Shown here in pieces: positions 1-8,842 of a DNA stretch of 32,396 nucleotides. The stretch is from an uncultured Bacteroidia bacterium (lineage in GTDB: Bacteria; Bacteroidota; Bacteroidia; Bacteroidales; Prolixibacteraceae), in the NCBI GenBank assembly GCA_903907075.1, contig CAIVMQ010000033.1:1-32396 (forward strand). The letters run 5' to 3'. Numbering within the stretch: position 1 is the first letter of the stretch; the number at the start of each line of letters is the position of its first letter. A model generated the notes under the pieces. It ran no database searches. It was not told the DNA's origin and worked only from the letters and a program-made list of their open reading frames with translations. The position numbers and the translations under genes were made by a program.

Positions 1-1
1 A

Positions 2-2170
2 ATAGATCTTGAAAAGATTGTGCCGGGGAACTACAAAGGTACCGTTTCAATTCGCTCAGGCGGGGAACAACGGGATATTCCGGTAATCATAAAAGTTGCC
101 GGAGAGGCTGTTCCCAATCATGGTTATAACGAAGGATCACGATTGTCGCGCCTGGGGTGGCTGAATTCTACAGCCGGAATCAACGAAGAGATTACAAAAG
201 GATTCCTTCCTATTAAGGTTGACGGAAAAAAAATAAGTATTCTGGGTCGTACATTGACCATTGCCGAAAACGGACTGCCAGAATCTATAGACACCTACTT
301 TGAACCCTCAAACCAATCACTGGTTAACAGGGGCAAACCAATTATCAGTCATCCCTTCCGGTTTGTGATTGAGAAGGAGAACGGTGAGCAGATTCATCTT
401 GTTGCGGGCAAGCTTAAATTAGGGCAACAGAGCCCTTCGAAGGTTGTCTGGAGTGTGAAAAACAGCTCGGATGAACTCGATCTGGAGTGCACAGGAGAGA
501 TGGAGTTTGATGGCTTTGTCGATTATAAACTCCGTCTTACAGCTAAAAAATCGTTAAAAGTGAAAGATATCCGTCTCGAGCTACCTATTGAGAAGGATAA
601 GGCTGAGTATATGATGGGCCTTGGTCATGAGGGTGGGTTCCGCACTCCTGACTGGAAATGGAACTGGGATGTTTCAAAAAACCAGGATATGGTTTGGGTT
701 GGAGCGGTAAACGGCGGTCTTCGTATAAAATGGAAAGCGGAGAATTATGTCCGTCCGCTGGTGAACATCTATTATGAATTTGGTCCGCTTAAACTTCCAC
801 CATCATGGGGAAACGGGGGTAAAGGGGGAGTCAATGTCGGAGAAAAAGATAACGAAGTTGTGATTAACAGCTATTCAGGAAGCCGCGAATTAAAACCGGA
901 AGAAACACTCAACTTCGATTTTGAATTGCTGATTACCCCTTTTAGAGTGATTGACCGACAGAACAAGTTTGGCGACCGCTATTACCACGGTGGGGGAACC
1001 AATACGTCGGTAAAAGTTGAAAATGCAAAAAAGGCAGGAGCCAATATCCTCAACATCCATCATGCCGAAGATATCTACCCGTTTATTAACTACCCCTATC
1101 TCGATGCCAATGTGGAGGCACTTAAAAATCTGGTAGCCGATGCCCATAAGGAGAACCTCCGTCTGAAGATGTATTATACCACGCGTGAGCTCACCAAAAA
1201 CCTCCCGGAGTTTTGGGCTTTTAACAGTCTCAATGGCGAGGTGATCTTTCCCGGTCCGGGAAATGCAAGCCGGACAGAGGCGCTCCATCCCCAGGGACCT
1301 AATGAGTGGTTGATTAAAAATATGCGCGAGAACTATATTCCGGCTTGGTATAACCTTGTTCAGGAGGGGAAGTTCAAAGGGGAGACTGACCTTTCGGTGA
1401 TTACAACTCCCGACAGCCGCCTCAACAACTTTTATATTGCGGGCTTGGAGTGGATGGTGCAGCATATCGGCATTGACGGTGTTTATATCGATGATGCGGC
1501 GCTCGACCGGTTTACTCTGCGTCGCGCACGGAAGGTGATTGATCACGACCGTCCTCAGGGGAGGATGGATCTGCACAGCTGGAACCACTTTAATAAATGG
1601 GCCGGATTTACGAACTGCCTCAATCTATATATGGATCTGCTCCCCTATTTCGATCTGGTCTGGATTGGCGAGGGGCGCGATTACGACCGGATGCCCGATC
1701 ATTGGCTCGTCGAAGTCTCGGGTATTCCTTTTGGTCTTGCAGGACAGATGCTCCAGGGAGGTGGAAATCCGTGGCGAGGGATGGTTTATGGTATCACCAA
1801 CCGCGCAGGATGGACCGAAAACCCACCTTCCGAAATGTGGAAATTCTGGGATGCGCATCAGATTAAAGATAAACTGATGGTGGGGTACTGGGAGAAAGCA
1901 TCACCTGTCACCTCCAATAATCCGATGATCAAGGCATCCATTTTCAAGGGAAAAGACGAGGTGATTATTGCTGTTGCCAACTGGACCGAAACAGATCAGG
2001 AGAGCTCCTTATCGATTGATTGGAAAGGATTAGGATTAGATCCGGCTAAATCGAAAATTTCAATTTCGGAGATCACCGGATTTCAAGATTCGCAGGAGGC
2101 AGTGGCGTTGGATATGTTAATTATTCCGGGGAAGAAGGGGTATCTGATCGTAATAAAAAGGATAAACTAA
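2..2170 (+). CDS. Glycoside-hydrolase-like protein (DUF6067/GH123-like), 5' end outside window
   Basis: The reading frame is open to the left edge, so the true start lies outside; an internal GTG at position 20 is not a credible start because coding-like sequence precedes it. The first ~35 visible residues read like the last strands of a BACON/Ig-like domain (PGNYKGTVSIRSG). A large beta-sandwich region follows (about nt 150-930), then a probable TIM-barrel catalytic region (about nt 960-1850) with the motif GIDGVYIDDAALDR near nt 1470-1510, and a short C-terminal beta-sandwich. The general look matches DUF6067, a family related to GH123 and found in Bacteroidota polysaccharide-degrading loci. 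The substrate cannot be told from the sequence. Acidic residues in the YIDD motif are candidate catalytic or substrate-binding residues; this is inference. Family call fairly sure, activity not. Confidence 0.75.
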   Translation: MDLEKIVPGNYKGTVSIRSGGEQRDIPVIIKVAGEAVPNHGYNEGSRLSRLGWLNSTAGINEEITKGFLPIKVDGKKISILGRTLTIAENGLPESIDTYFEPSNQSLVNRGKPIISHPFRFVIEKENGEQIHLVAGKLKLGQQSPSKVVWSVKNSSDELDLECTGEMEFDGFVDYKLRLTAKKSLKVKDIRLELPIEKDKAEYMMGLGHEGGFRTPDWKWNWDVSKNQDMVWVGAVNGGLRIKWKAENYVRPLVNIYYEFGPLKLPPSWGNGGKGGVNVGEKDNEVVINSYSGSRELKPEETLNFDFELLITPFRVIDRQNKFGDRYYHGGGTNTSVKVENAKKAGANILNIHHAEDIYPFINYPYLDANVEALKNLVADAHKENLRLKMYYTTRELTKNLPEFWAFNSLNGEVIFPGPGNASRTEALHPQGPNEWLIKNMRENYIPAWYNLVQEGKFKGETDLSVITTPDSRLNNFYIAGLEWMVQHIGIDGVYIDDAALDRFTLRRARKVIDHDRPQGRMDLHSWNHFNKWAGFTNCLNLYMDLLPYFDLVWIGEGRDYDRMPDHWLVEVSGIPFGLAGQMLQGGGNPWRGMVYGITNRAGWTENPPSEMWKFWDAHQIKDKLMVGYWEKASPVTSNNPMIKASIFKGKDEVIIAVANWTETDQESSLSIDWKGLGLDPAKSKISISEITGFQDSQEAVALDMLIIPGKKGYLIVIKRIN

Positions 2171-2316
2171 CTTGAACCCCTTTAGGATTCCGTGGAATAA
2201 TGATAATTTATGTGTTGTGGTTGTATTAAAATACAAAAAACTTTTATAACCCTTTTGGAAAAATAGAACAAAGTAAAATCGGGATCTTTTTGATAAGATT
2301 TGGTGTTTTAGTCCGT

Positions 2317-2371
2317 CGGTTGACAGATAGTGGCGAATTTTTTAATTAGTCCAAAAATTCATTATCAACCG
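2317..2371. other. Nested inverted repeat upstream of the CBM9/DUF5916 gene
   Basis: An outer 7-bp perfect stem CGGTTGA (2317-2323) / TCAACCG (2365-2371) encloses an inner 8-bp perfect stem GAATTTTT (2335-2342) / AAAAATTC (2353-2360) with a 10-nt loop. The structure ends 52 nt before the ATG at 2424. It could be an operator, a 5'-UTR structure, or a weak terminator for the upstream gene. No matching known RNA family is recognised. The rest of 2171-2423 is AT-rich with no clear exact TAnnTTTG promoter. Confidence 0.4.
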
Positions 2372-2423
2372 TATATAATATTTCACTACTTTTCGATCCT
2401 TTTTACTTTGAGTCTTTTTAATC

Positions 2424-4655
2424 ATGATCTATAAATTTCCGGCTATCACGTTCATCATATCATTAATTCTACTGACTGGGGTATATGGTTCAGATCTTCC
2501 TGCAAAAGAGGTAAAAACAACACCTCATCTTTTAAGAAAGGAGAGTTCCTCATCGTTAGGGACTATCAATCATAATTTTAAACTTCACGCAAAAAAAGCA
2601 ACAAGTGCGATTAAGCTGGATGGTATCATTGATGAGGCAGATTGGCAAAAGGCAGAAATAGCCAATAATTTCTATCAGGTGCTCCCCTATGATACGAGTC
2701 ATAGTATTGCAAAGTCAGAGGTGAGGATGGCTTATGACGATAAAGCATTCTATTTGGCTGTAACTTTTCATGATACCGTACCCGGGAAACGGCCCGTTGA
2801 ATCGTTACGCAAAGATTTTGTCTTTGCCAACAACGATAATTTTCTGGTCTTTATTGATACGTTTAATGATCAGACGACAGGGTTTTCTTTTGGCGCTAAT
2901 GCTTCCGGAGCACCTTGGGATGGAACGATGGGAGGCGGAAATGCAGTTAACCTGATCTGGGATTGCAAATGGGAACTAAAAACAAAAAGCTATCCCGACA
3001 AGTGGATCTCAGAGATGAGAATCCCGTTTAAATCGGTCAGGTATAAGCAAGATGTGGACCATTGGAATATTCAGTTTTCGCGACAAGACCTTAAGTTGAA
3101 TGAAAAATCGGCCTGGGCTCCAGTACCCCGACAATTCCCTACCGCCTCATTGGCTTATACGGGTCAGGTACAATGGGATACCCCTCCCCCAAAATCCGGA
3201 CTTCGGCTCGCCCTTATACCTTACCTCTTTGGTGGTGCTTCGCGTAACTTTGAGACTCATGAGGCTACCCAGACAAAGACAAATTTTGGATTCGATGCCA
3301 AGCTCGGGATATCCTCCGCATTAAATCTCGATCTGACCTACAACCCCGATTTTTCGCAGGCTGAGGTTGATGATCAGGTCACTAATCTTGCCCGTTTTGA
3401 ACTCTATTTCCCGGAGAAAAGACAGTTCTTCCTCGAGAATAACGACTTGTTTAGCAATTATGGAAACGCGACGATCAACCCGTTTTTCTCGCGCCGTATT
3501 GGTCTCGATGCTCCCGTAAATGCAGGGGCCCGGCTAAGTGGTAAGATTGGCAATGACTGGCGTATCGGATTAATGGATATGCAAACAGGACATGAAGGGG
3601 ACTATCTTGCCCGAAATTTCTTTGTCTCCACAGTTCAAAAAAAGGTGTTTTCCAGATCGAGCGTAGGAGCTATATTTGTAAATAAAGAGCAAGTAAATAT
3701 ACCTGCCAGCTGGCAAGGAAATAACTATAACCGCGTTGCCGGACTTGAATATAACCTCGCGGGAAGAAATAATTTCCTGACCGGAAAGCTCTTCGCACAG
3801 AAATCTTTCTCCCCTAATGCCTCCTCATCTGAGGAGTTTGCTCAAGGGTTAAATCTGAGCTACTCACGCAAAACATACCTACTTGACTTTCTGCAACTCT
3901 ATGTAGGTAAGGATTTTAATGCTGAGACAGGCTTTGTCCCCCGACGCGATTTTATTCAACTGAATCCACGAGCCACATTCCGGTTTTACACTCAACATGG
4001 CCCGTTAGTTTATCACGGGGTAACTACAGAGATAAGCAACTTATACAAACCCGAAGATAAAACCCTTACCGATATGTCGGTGGGATTTAACTATTTCTTC
4101 GTCTATAAAAGCCGGGAACGGATCGAGTTTAAAGTATATAACAGGTTTGTTCAGCTTCTTCAAAATTTTGATCCTACGAATAAAGGATCTCATTACCTAA
4201 TTTCTGGAACCAAATATTCATGGAATGAGTATTCCGCCTTGTTCAATTCTGACAATCGAAAAGACTTTAAATTTGACTTCCAGGCAGGTTATGGTGGTTT
4301 CTTTAACGGCTCCAGATGGTTTGCTCAGGGGGCATTGAACTATCGTTTTCAACCCTATGGCTATATCTCGGTTATTTACAGCTACAATGACCTGATCTTA
4401 CCCGAGCCCTGGCAACGGACAAAATTCTGGCTCGTAGGTCCGAAACTTGATGTAACCGTAACGACAAAACTATTTTTCACTACCTATGTTCAGTATAATC
4501 AACAGTCCGATAATTTAAATATAAATGCACGACTGCAATGGCGCTACAAGCCAGTCTCTGACCTATTTTTGGTCTATTCCGACAATTACTTTCCGGGAAA
4601 CCTGAATGTCAAAAACCGCGCGTTGGTGCTTAAGCTCTCCTACTGGTTTAACTGA
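2424..4655 (+). CDS. CBM9-like/DUF5916 outer-membrane protein
   Basis: 743 aa. It has an N-terminal signal peptide (residues ~1-22, hydrophobic stretch ending in VYGS), then a carbohydrate-binding family 9-like domain at ~50-250 (KLDGIIDEADWQKAE, typical of CBM9_1), then a DUF5916 region. The DUF5916 region is marked by NLDLTYNPDFSQAEVDDQ followed by LYFPEKRQFFLENNDLF at ~315-355. The C-terminal ~380 residues alternate polar and aromatic residues and end in LKLSYWFN, which suggests an outer-membrane beta-barrel with a terminal aromatic residue. In Bacteroidota these proteins are common, but substrate and role are largely unknown. The ATG at 2424 is supported by the signal peptide directly after it. 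No enzymatic function is claimed. Confidence 0.85.
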   Translation: MIYKFPAITFIISLILLTGVYGSDLPAKEVKTTPHLLRKESSSSLGTINHNFKLHAKKATSAIKLDGIIDEADWQKAEIANNFYQVLPYDTSHSIAKSEVRMAYDDKAFYLAVTFHDTVPGKRPVESLRKDFVFANNDNFLVFIDTFNDQTTGFSFGANASGAPWDGTMGGGNAVNLIWDCKWELKTKSYPDKWISEMRIPFKSVRYKQDVDHWNIQFSRQDLKLNEKSAWAPVPRQFPTASLAYTGQVQWDTPPPKSGLRLALIPYLFGGASRNFETHEATQTKTNFGFDAKLGISSALNLDLTYNPDFSQAEVDDQVTNLARFELYFPEKRQFFLENNDLFSNYGNATINPFFSRRIGLDAPVNAGARLSGKIGNDWRIGLMDMQTGHEGDYLARNFFVSTVQKKVFSRSSVGAIFVNKEQVNIPASWQGNNYNRVAGLEYNLAGRNNFLTGKLFAQKSFSPNASSSEEFAQGLNLSYSRKTYLLDFLQLYVGKDFNAETGFVPRRDFIQLNPRATFRFYTQHGPLVYHGVTTEISNLYKPEDKTLTDMSVGFNYFFVYKSRERIEFKVYNRFVQLLQNFDPTNKGSHYLISGTKYSWNEYSALFNSDNRKDFKFDFQAGYGGFFNGSRWFAQGALNYRFQPYGYISVIYSYNDLILPEPWQRTKFWLVGPKLDVTVTTKLFFTTYVQYNQQSDNLNINARLQWRYKPVSDLFLVYSDNYFPGNLNVKNRALVLKLSYWFN

Positions 4656-4714
4656 CCAGTTGAATTTATGGATTGTTAACAACATAAGAAGGTTAAATAA
4701 GTAACATTTTCTGC

Positions 4715-4722
4715 TAATTTTG
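4715..4722 (+). promoter_or_regulatory. Predicted -7 element (TAATTTTG) for the dCMP deaminase gene
   Basis: It is an exact match to the Bacteroidota -7 consensus TAnnTTTG, 22 nt before the ATG at 4745. The implied leader is roughly 15 nt, common in this phylum. No convincing -33 TTTG is visible at the right distance, so this rests on the -7 box and its position. Confidence 0.45.
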
Positions 4723-4744
4723 ACGCTAATATAATCTCGCAGCT

Positions 4745-5176
4745 ATGAGTGCCAAAGTCGTTGATAAACAATTAAAGTTAGATGAACGTTATCTACAAAT
4801 GGCCATGGTATGGTCAGAAAACTCCTACTGCATCAGACGACAGGTAGGGGCACTGCTTGTAAAGGACAAGATGATTATTTCTGATGGGTATAATGGCACC
4901 CCCTCCGGGTTCGAGAATATTTGCGAAGATGAGAACAACAAGACAAAACCCTATGTTCTTCATGCGGAGGCTAATGCGATTACAAAAATTGCCAAATCAA
5001 ACAACAGCAGCGAAGGGGCAACACTGTATGTTACCTCATCACCATGTCTGGAATGCTCAAAATTAATTATTCAGGCAGGGATCCGAAGGGTTGTTTTTTC
5101 GGAAGCATACCATATGAATGACGGCGTTGAATTACTCGAAAGAGCTCGGATAGAAGTAGTTAAAGTTGAACTTTAA
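4745..5176 (+). CDS. dCMP deaminase (ComEB-like), zinc-dependent
   Basis: 143 aa, the usual length for a bacterial dCMP/cytidine deaminase family protein. The zinc and catalytic motif HAEANA (H73 ligand, E75 proton shuttle) is followed by SSPCLECSK (C101 and C104 ligands). The N-terminal part, with GYNGTPSGFENICED, matches dCMP deaminases rather than tRNA or riboflavin deaminases. It would convert dCMP to dUMP for thymidylate synthesis in the cytoplasm. The next gene is an S41 protease 76 bp downstream, an arrangement I associate with Bacteroidota genomes. ATG start with a promoter-like TAATTTTG just upstream. Confidence 0.92.
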   Translation: MSAKVVDKQLKLDERYLQMAMVWSENSYCIRRQVGALLVKDKMIISDGYNGTPSGFENICEDENNKTKPYVLHAEANAITKIAKSNNSSEGATLYVTSSPCLECSKLIIQAGIRRVVFSEAYHMNDGVELLERARIEVVKVEL

Positions 5177-5233
5177 ACGAAAAAAATAATCCGAGACGAC
5201 TTAAAAAACAGACTTTATTTTTATACTTAATAA

Positions 5234-5241
5234 TAGATTTG
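5234..5241 (+). promoter_or_regulatory. Possible -7 element (TAGATTTG) for the S41 protease gene
   Basis: Matches TAnnTTTG but lies only 11 nt before the ATG at 5253, which would leave an almost leaderless transcript. It may be chance in an AT-rich gap; the gene may be read through from the deaminase. Confidence 0.25.
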
Positions 5242-5252
5242 AACTATTCAAT

Positions 5253-6881
5253 ATGAATAAAAGAACTAGAATAATTGCAATTGCATTACCTATTATCGTG
5301 ATTGTCGCGATTGCTGCAGGTATTTTTCTTGGAATGAAGTTACAATCCAAGAAGCAGCTTGCCAACAGGGCCGTTTTTGTAAATGGAGCGAATAAAGTTG
5401 GGATGATCATGAATCTGGTTGAGAAAAATTATGTCGACACGGTGGATGCCAAAAAAATTATTGAGACCGCCATTCCTGAAATTCTTAAACAGCTGGACCC
5501 CCATACGGTATATATTCCCGCTAAAGATATGCAGGAGGTAAGCGAGGAGATGTCGGGGAATTTCAGTGGTATTGGGGTTCAGTTTTCGATTCAGAATGAT
5601 ACGGTAATGGTGATCGATGTGATCTCGGGCGGTCCTTCACAAAAACTTGGATTAAGAGCTGGCGACCGGATTGTTATGGTGAACGACACCCTTTTTGCTG
5701 GGGTAAAAATCACCACCGACAAGGTTTTAAAGAAACTACGTGGAGAAAAAGGGACCCACGTAAAGGTGGGCATTGCACGCAAAGGATTTAAAGAACTCAT
5801 CGCCTTTGATATTACCCGTGGAGAGATCCCGCTAAACAGCGTAGACGTCAGTTATATGATCAATCCTAACACCGGATACATTAAAGTGGGTCGGTTTGCC
5901 GAAAAGACCTATGATGAATTTATGAGTGGAATAGGTAAATTAGATAAGCTGGGAGCGGAGCAACTGATTATCGATTTACGCGGCAATCCGGGAGGTTACC
6001 TGGGAGCCGTAATAAAGATGGTCAACGAGTTCCTCGATATGGGTGAACTAGTGGTCTATACCGAAGGACGGACGCAGCCTAAACGAACTTTCGATGCTGA
6101 AAAGCAAGGGACCTTTTTTGGTAAAAAAGTGGTTGTTTTAGTGGATGAATATTCAGCCTCTGCTAGTGAGATCTTTGCAGGAGCGATTCAAGATAACGAC
6201 AGAGGTACAATCATCGGTCGACGCACATTTGGGAAAGGGTTGGTACAGGAGCAGATTCCATTCTACGACGGCTCAGCTATTCGACTTACTGTTGCACGAT
6301 ATTATACCCCCTCGGGACGGTGTATTCAAAAATCGTACAAAAACGGATTGGAAGATTACTATGGCGATATCAAACGGCGCTATGCACATGGCGAGTTGGA
6401 GCAAAAAGATAGTATCAAATACAGCGATACCCATAAATACTATACACGTAATAAAAGAGTCGTATATGGTGGTGGCGGAATTATGCCCGATATCTTTGTT
6501 GCTGCAGACACTTCAGGAATGTCACCCTATTATTCAAAGGTAGTAATGAAAGGATTAATCTATCAATATGCCTTTGACTTCTCAGATAAGCATCGTGCCG
6601 ATCTCGGGGAGCTTAAGACAGGAAAAAAGTTTGAAGAGTTTCTAAGTAAGCAAAAAATCCTCACCTTATTTGCAGAATACGCTGCCAAGCAAGGGATTGC
6701 TACTGAGCCAAAGGGACTTGAGACGTCAGGAAAAATTATTGAAACTCAACTTATGGCATATATTGCCCGAAATATTATTGGAGAAGTGGGTTTTTATTCA
6801 GTAATCAGCAAAATTGATGCAGCACTTACGGAGGCGCTTAAAGCATTTGACACTAAGAATAAACTAGTAAAGTCGAACTGA
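5253..6881 (+). CDS. S41 family carboxy-terminal processing protease (CtpA/Prc-like)
   Basis: 542 aa. One N-terminal membrane anchor or uncleaved signal (residues ~7-28) places it in the periplasm. A PDZ domain spans ~95-180 (GIGVQFSIQND, SQKLGLRAGDRIVMVND). The peptidase core follows, with LIIDLRGNPGGYLGAV at ~238-253 and the catalytic Ser in the segment SASASEIFAGA; S303 and K328 (in TFGKGLVQ) have the 25-residue spacing of the CtpB Ser-Lys dyad, and Q332 is the usual third residue. The ~150 residues after the core are helical and typical of Bacteroidota members. It trims or degrades periplasmic proteins from their C-termini; its targets are unknown. Transcription ends at a strong hairpin 20 bp after the stop. 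Confidence 0.93.
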   Translation: MNKRTRIIAIALPIIVIVAIAAGIFLGMKLQSKKQLANRAVFVNGANKVGMIMNLVEKNYVDTVDAKKIIETAIPEILKQLDPHTVYIPAKDMQEVSEEMSGNFSGIGVQFSIQNDTVMVIDVISGGPSQKLGLRAGDRIVMVNDTLFAGVKITTDKVLKKLRGEKGTHVKVGIARKGFKELIAFDITRGEIPLNSVDVSYMINPNTGYIKVGRFAEKTYDEFMSGIGKLDKLGAEQLIIDLRGNPGGYLGAVIKMVNEFLDMGELVVYTEGRTQPKRTFDAEKQGTFFGKKVVVLVDEYSASASEIFAGAIQDNDRGTIIGRRTFGKGLVQEQIPFYDGSAIRLTVARYYTPSGRCIQKSYKNGLEDYYGDIKRRYAHGELEQKDSIKYSDTHKYYTRNKRVVYGGGGIMPDIFVAADTSGMSPYYSKVVMKGLIYQYAFDFSDKHRADLGELKTGKKFEEFLSKQKILTLFAEYAAKQGIATEPKGLETSGKIIETQLMAYIARNIIGEVGFYSVISKIDAALTEALKAFDTKNKLVKSN

Positions 6882-6900
6882 TAATTCAACAGTTAACTGA

Positions 6901-6946
6901 GGGCCGGGCTTGTTCTTGAATGTACAAGTCCGGCCCTCCCTTTTTT
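6901..6946 (+). terminator. Rho-independent terminator after the S41 protease gene
   Basis: A 13-bp GC-rich stem, gggccgggcttgt (6901-6913) with acaagtccggccc (6924-6936, one G-U pair), has a 10-nt loop and is followed by a T-run at 6941-6946. It starts 20 bp after the stop codon. Confidence 0.9.
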
Positions 6947-7007
6947 AAGAATCAAGTGATTACGAAAGGTCAAAAAAATCGCAGAACAACGGTTCCAAAA
7001 ATTTTCG

Positions 7008-7015
7008 TACCTTTG
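7008..7015 (+). promoter_or_regulatory. Predicted -7 element (TACCTTTG) for the cold-shock-domain gene
   Basis: TACCTTTG exactly matches the Bacteroidota TAnnTTTG consensus, in the commonest form (TAcctTTGC). It lies 41 nt before the ATG at 7057 and after the upstream terminator, so the gene probably has its own promoter. Confidence 0.6.
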
Positions 7016-7056
7016 CAAATCGACAATCGAACAAATCTTCTTAAATTTACTATTGA

Positions 7057-7503
7057 ATGGCCAAATCTCAAGATACCTTTAACAAGAAAGAAAAAGAAAA
7101 GAAACGTTTGAAAAAACGGCAGGAAAAAAGTCTTAAAAAGGAGGACCGTAAAACAAATTCAACAGGTGGCGACCTCGAGAGTATGCTAGCCTATGTTGAT
7201 GAAAACGGAAACCTTACCGACACTCCACCGGATCCATCGAAGAAACGCAAAATCAACGCAAGCAGTATCGAGATTAGTGTTCCCCGCAGAGAAGAGGAAG
7301 AGGAGATTGCTGTTCGGATTGGACGTATCGATTTTTTCAACGATTCGAAAGGGTATGGTTTCATTAAAGAGCACGAAACTAACGAGAAATATTTTGTCCA
7401 TATCAATGGATTACTCGATGATGTTAAGGAAGGTGACGTAGTGAACTTCGAACTCGAGCGCGGTCTCAAAGGATTGAACGCGATAAAGGTGAAGAAAGTT
7501 TAA
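7057..7503 (+). CDS. Cold-shock-domain protein with a charged N-terminal extension
   Basis: 148 aa. Residues ~1-40 are almost entirely charged (runs of K, E and R), probably a helix or coiled coil with RNA-binding tendency. A short linker follows with AYVDENGNLTDTPPDP at ~46-61. The C-terminal ~65 residues form a cold-shock domain (GRIDFFNDSKGYGFIKE with the RNP1-like KGYGFI, then KYFVHI as RNP2). Normal CspA proteins are ~70 aa, so this is a two-part architecture seen in Bacteroidota. A likely role is RNA binding or chaperoning in the cytoplasm; that is family inference. It stands alone between a terminator and a convergent gene that ends 8 bp away. Confidence 0.9.
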   Translation: MAKSQDTFNKKEKEKKRLKKRQEKSLKKEDRKTNSTGGDLESMLAYVDENGNLTDTPPDPSKKRKINASSIEISVPRREEEEEIAVRIGRIDFFNDSKGYGFIKEHETNEKYFVHINGLLDDVKEGDVVNFELERGLKGLNAIKVKKV

Positions 7504-7511
7504 GATTACCT

Positions 7512-8681
7512 TTACAGACTCTTTCCAAATACCCGGAATCGTTTATACACACGACCACCCATTTTTTCCATTTCTGCCCTAACCTTTGTATTGGTTTCCA
7601 GTTCCAGGTGAGAATCCATGACCCTCTTCCCTTGAGCATAAGCAGACTCTAGAATCCTTGCCCCCATCATCACATCCAACCCCTTACCACGGTAAGCGGG
7701 ATCAATAGCCCCAAGTAGTAGATTCAGCTGTTTTGTTTTCCGTGCTGAAGCAAAGATCTGGAAGATTCCAAATGGGAATAATCTCCCCTTGGCTTTACGT
7801 ATCCCATCGCCGATATGTGCCATCCCAATCACAAATGCCACAACTTCATGTTGCTCATTGACAATAAGCTTAATAAAACGTGGGTCAATCAGAAACAGAT
7901 AACGGTTCGCAAAATCATCCATCTCCTTTTGCGAAAATGGCGTAAAGCCAAAAATATCGACAAAGGTAAGATTAAGCAATTCCAGAACTTTATAAATATA
8001 GGGCTTTACCGTTCTGCGTGAGGTAAATTCGAGCACCTTCAAGCCTGGATTATTCCGGATGGCCCGCTCCTCAACCCTTCGATGCAGCTCGGGCATCTTT
8101 TCAGGAATATCGACAAGATAGGCAACCAGATCAATCTCCTTGGTAAAAGCGTTCTTCTCGAGCAGTTCAACCTGATACGGGAAATTACAGTTCGACGAGA
8201 TCACAACAGGCTCGTCGAAACCTTCGATCAAAAAACCCTGTGGGTCCTTATCCGAAAATGCCAACGGACCAATAATCCGCTCCATCCCCTTCGACCTGCC
8301 CCACTCTTCTATTGCTTGAAGCAATGAGGTCGCTACTTCATCATCGTTATAGGTTTCAAAGAAAGCAAACCGGACATTCTTCTCTTCGTGTAATGCATTG
8401 TATTTCAAATGAATAATTCCCATTATGCGCCCTACAACCTCCTTGCCCCGATAAGCAAGAAGTAATAGTGTTTCACACGACTGAAAAGACTTATTCTTCT
8501 TAGGATTAAAAAATTCCCAATCATCCATATAGATGGGTGGAACCCAATTGGCATGATCCTTATGGATAGCTGCAGGCAAATGAACAAACTTCCTAAGGTC
8601 ACTTTTTGAGATGACTTCCCGTATGATCACTTGGGACCCTCCGCCCAAATTTCTGTTTTTTGAATTTGCCAAACTATCCAT
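7512..8681 (-). CDS. GNAT-fold acetyltransferase-like protein of unknown substrate
   Basis: 389 aa, read right to left. The C-terminal half carries an acetyl-CoA pyrophosphate-loop-like segment, LLGAIDPAYRGKGLDVMMG (about residues 321-339), followed by a helix and the strand RVMDSHLELETN, as in GNAT enzymes. The N-terminal half (AYRGKEVVGRIMGI, then IIGPLAFSDKDPQGFLIEGF) also looks like a GNAT strand-helix region, so the protein may hold two GNAT-like halves. It resembles a conserved uncharacterised Bacteroidota family. The substrate is not recognisable and no enzyme activity is claimed. The ATG start at 8681 is clean. It converges with the cold-shock gene and follows the beta-helix gene on the same strand after a 161-bp gap without a clear terminator. 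Confidence 0.75.
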   Translation of the reverse strand: MDSLANSKNRNLGGGSQVIIREVISKSDLRKFVHLPAAIHKDHANWVPPIYMDDWEFFNPKKNKSFQSCETLLLLAYRGKEVVGRIMGIIHLKYNALHEEKNVRFAFFETYNDDEVATSLLQAIEEWGRSKGMERIIGPLAFSDKDPQGFLIEGFDEPVVISSNCNFPYQVELLEKNAFTKEIDLVAYLVDIPEKMPELHRRVEERAIRNNPGLKVLEFTSRRTVKPYIYKVLELLNLTFVDIFGFTPFSQKEMDDFANRYLFLIDPRFIKLIVNEQHEVVAFVIGMAHIGDGIRKAKGRLFPFGIFQIFASARKTKQLNLLLGAIDPAYRGKGLDVMMGARILESAYAQGKRVMDSHLELETNTKVRAEMEKMGGRVYKRFRVFGKSL

Positions 8682-8842
8682 TTATCAAATTTTAATAACC
8701 CAAATGGGTTTAAATAACCGAATGCAAGATATATTTTTTAACCGTACAACCCAATGCCCTACTCAATTTAAACCCTCATCCGCACTAAAGATAACGTTGA
8801 AAATTAAAATCCGAACCCAATATAGAGCATATGAAGCACCTA

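Noticed and set aside
890..1588. 232-codon minus-strand frame inside the GH123-like gene
   Set aside because: Fully antisense to a clearly conserved coding region; the translated product resembles nothing known.
8697..8710. AACCC/GGGTT hairpin as terminator of the beta-helix gene
   Set aside because: Only a 5-bp stem, no T-run on the relevant strand, and it lies just before the next gene's start.
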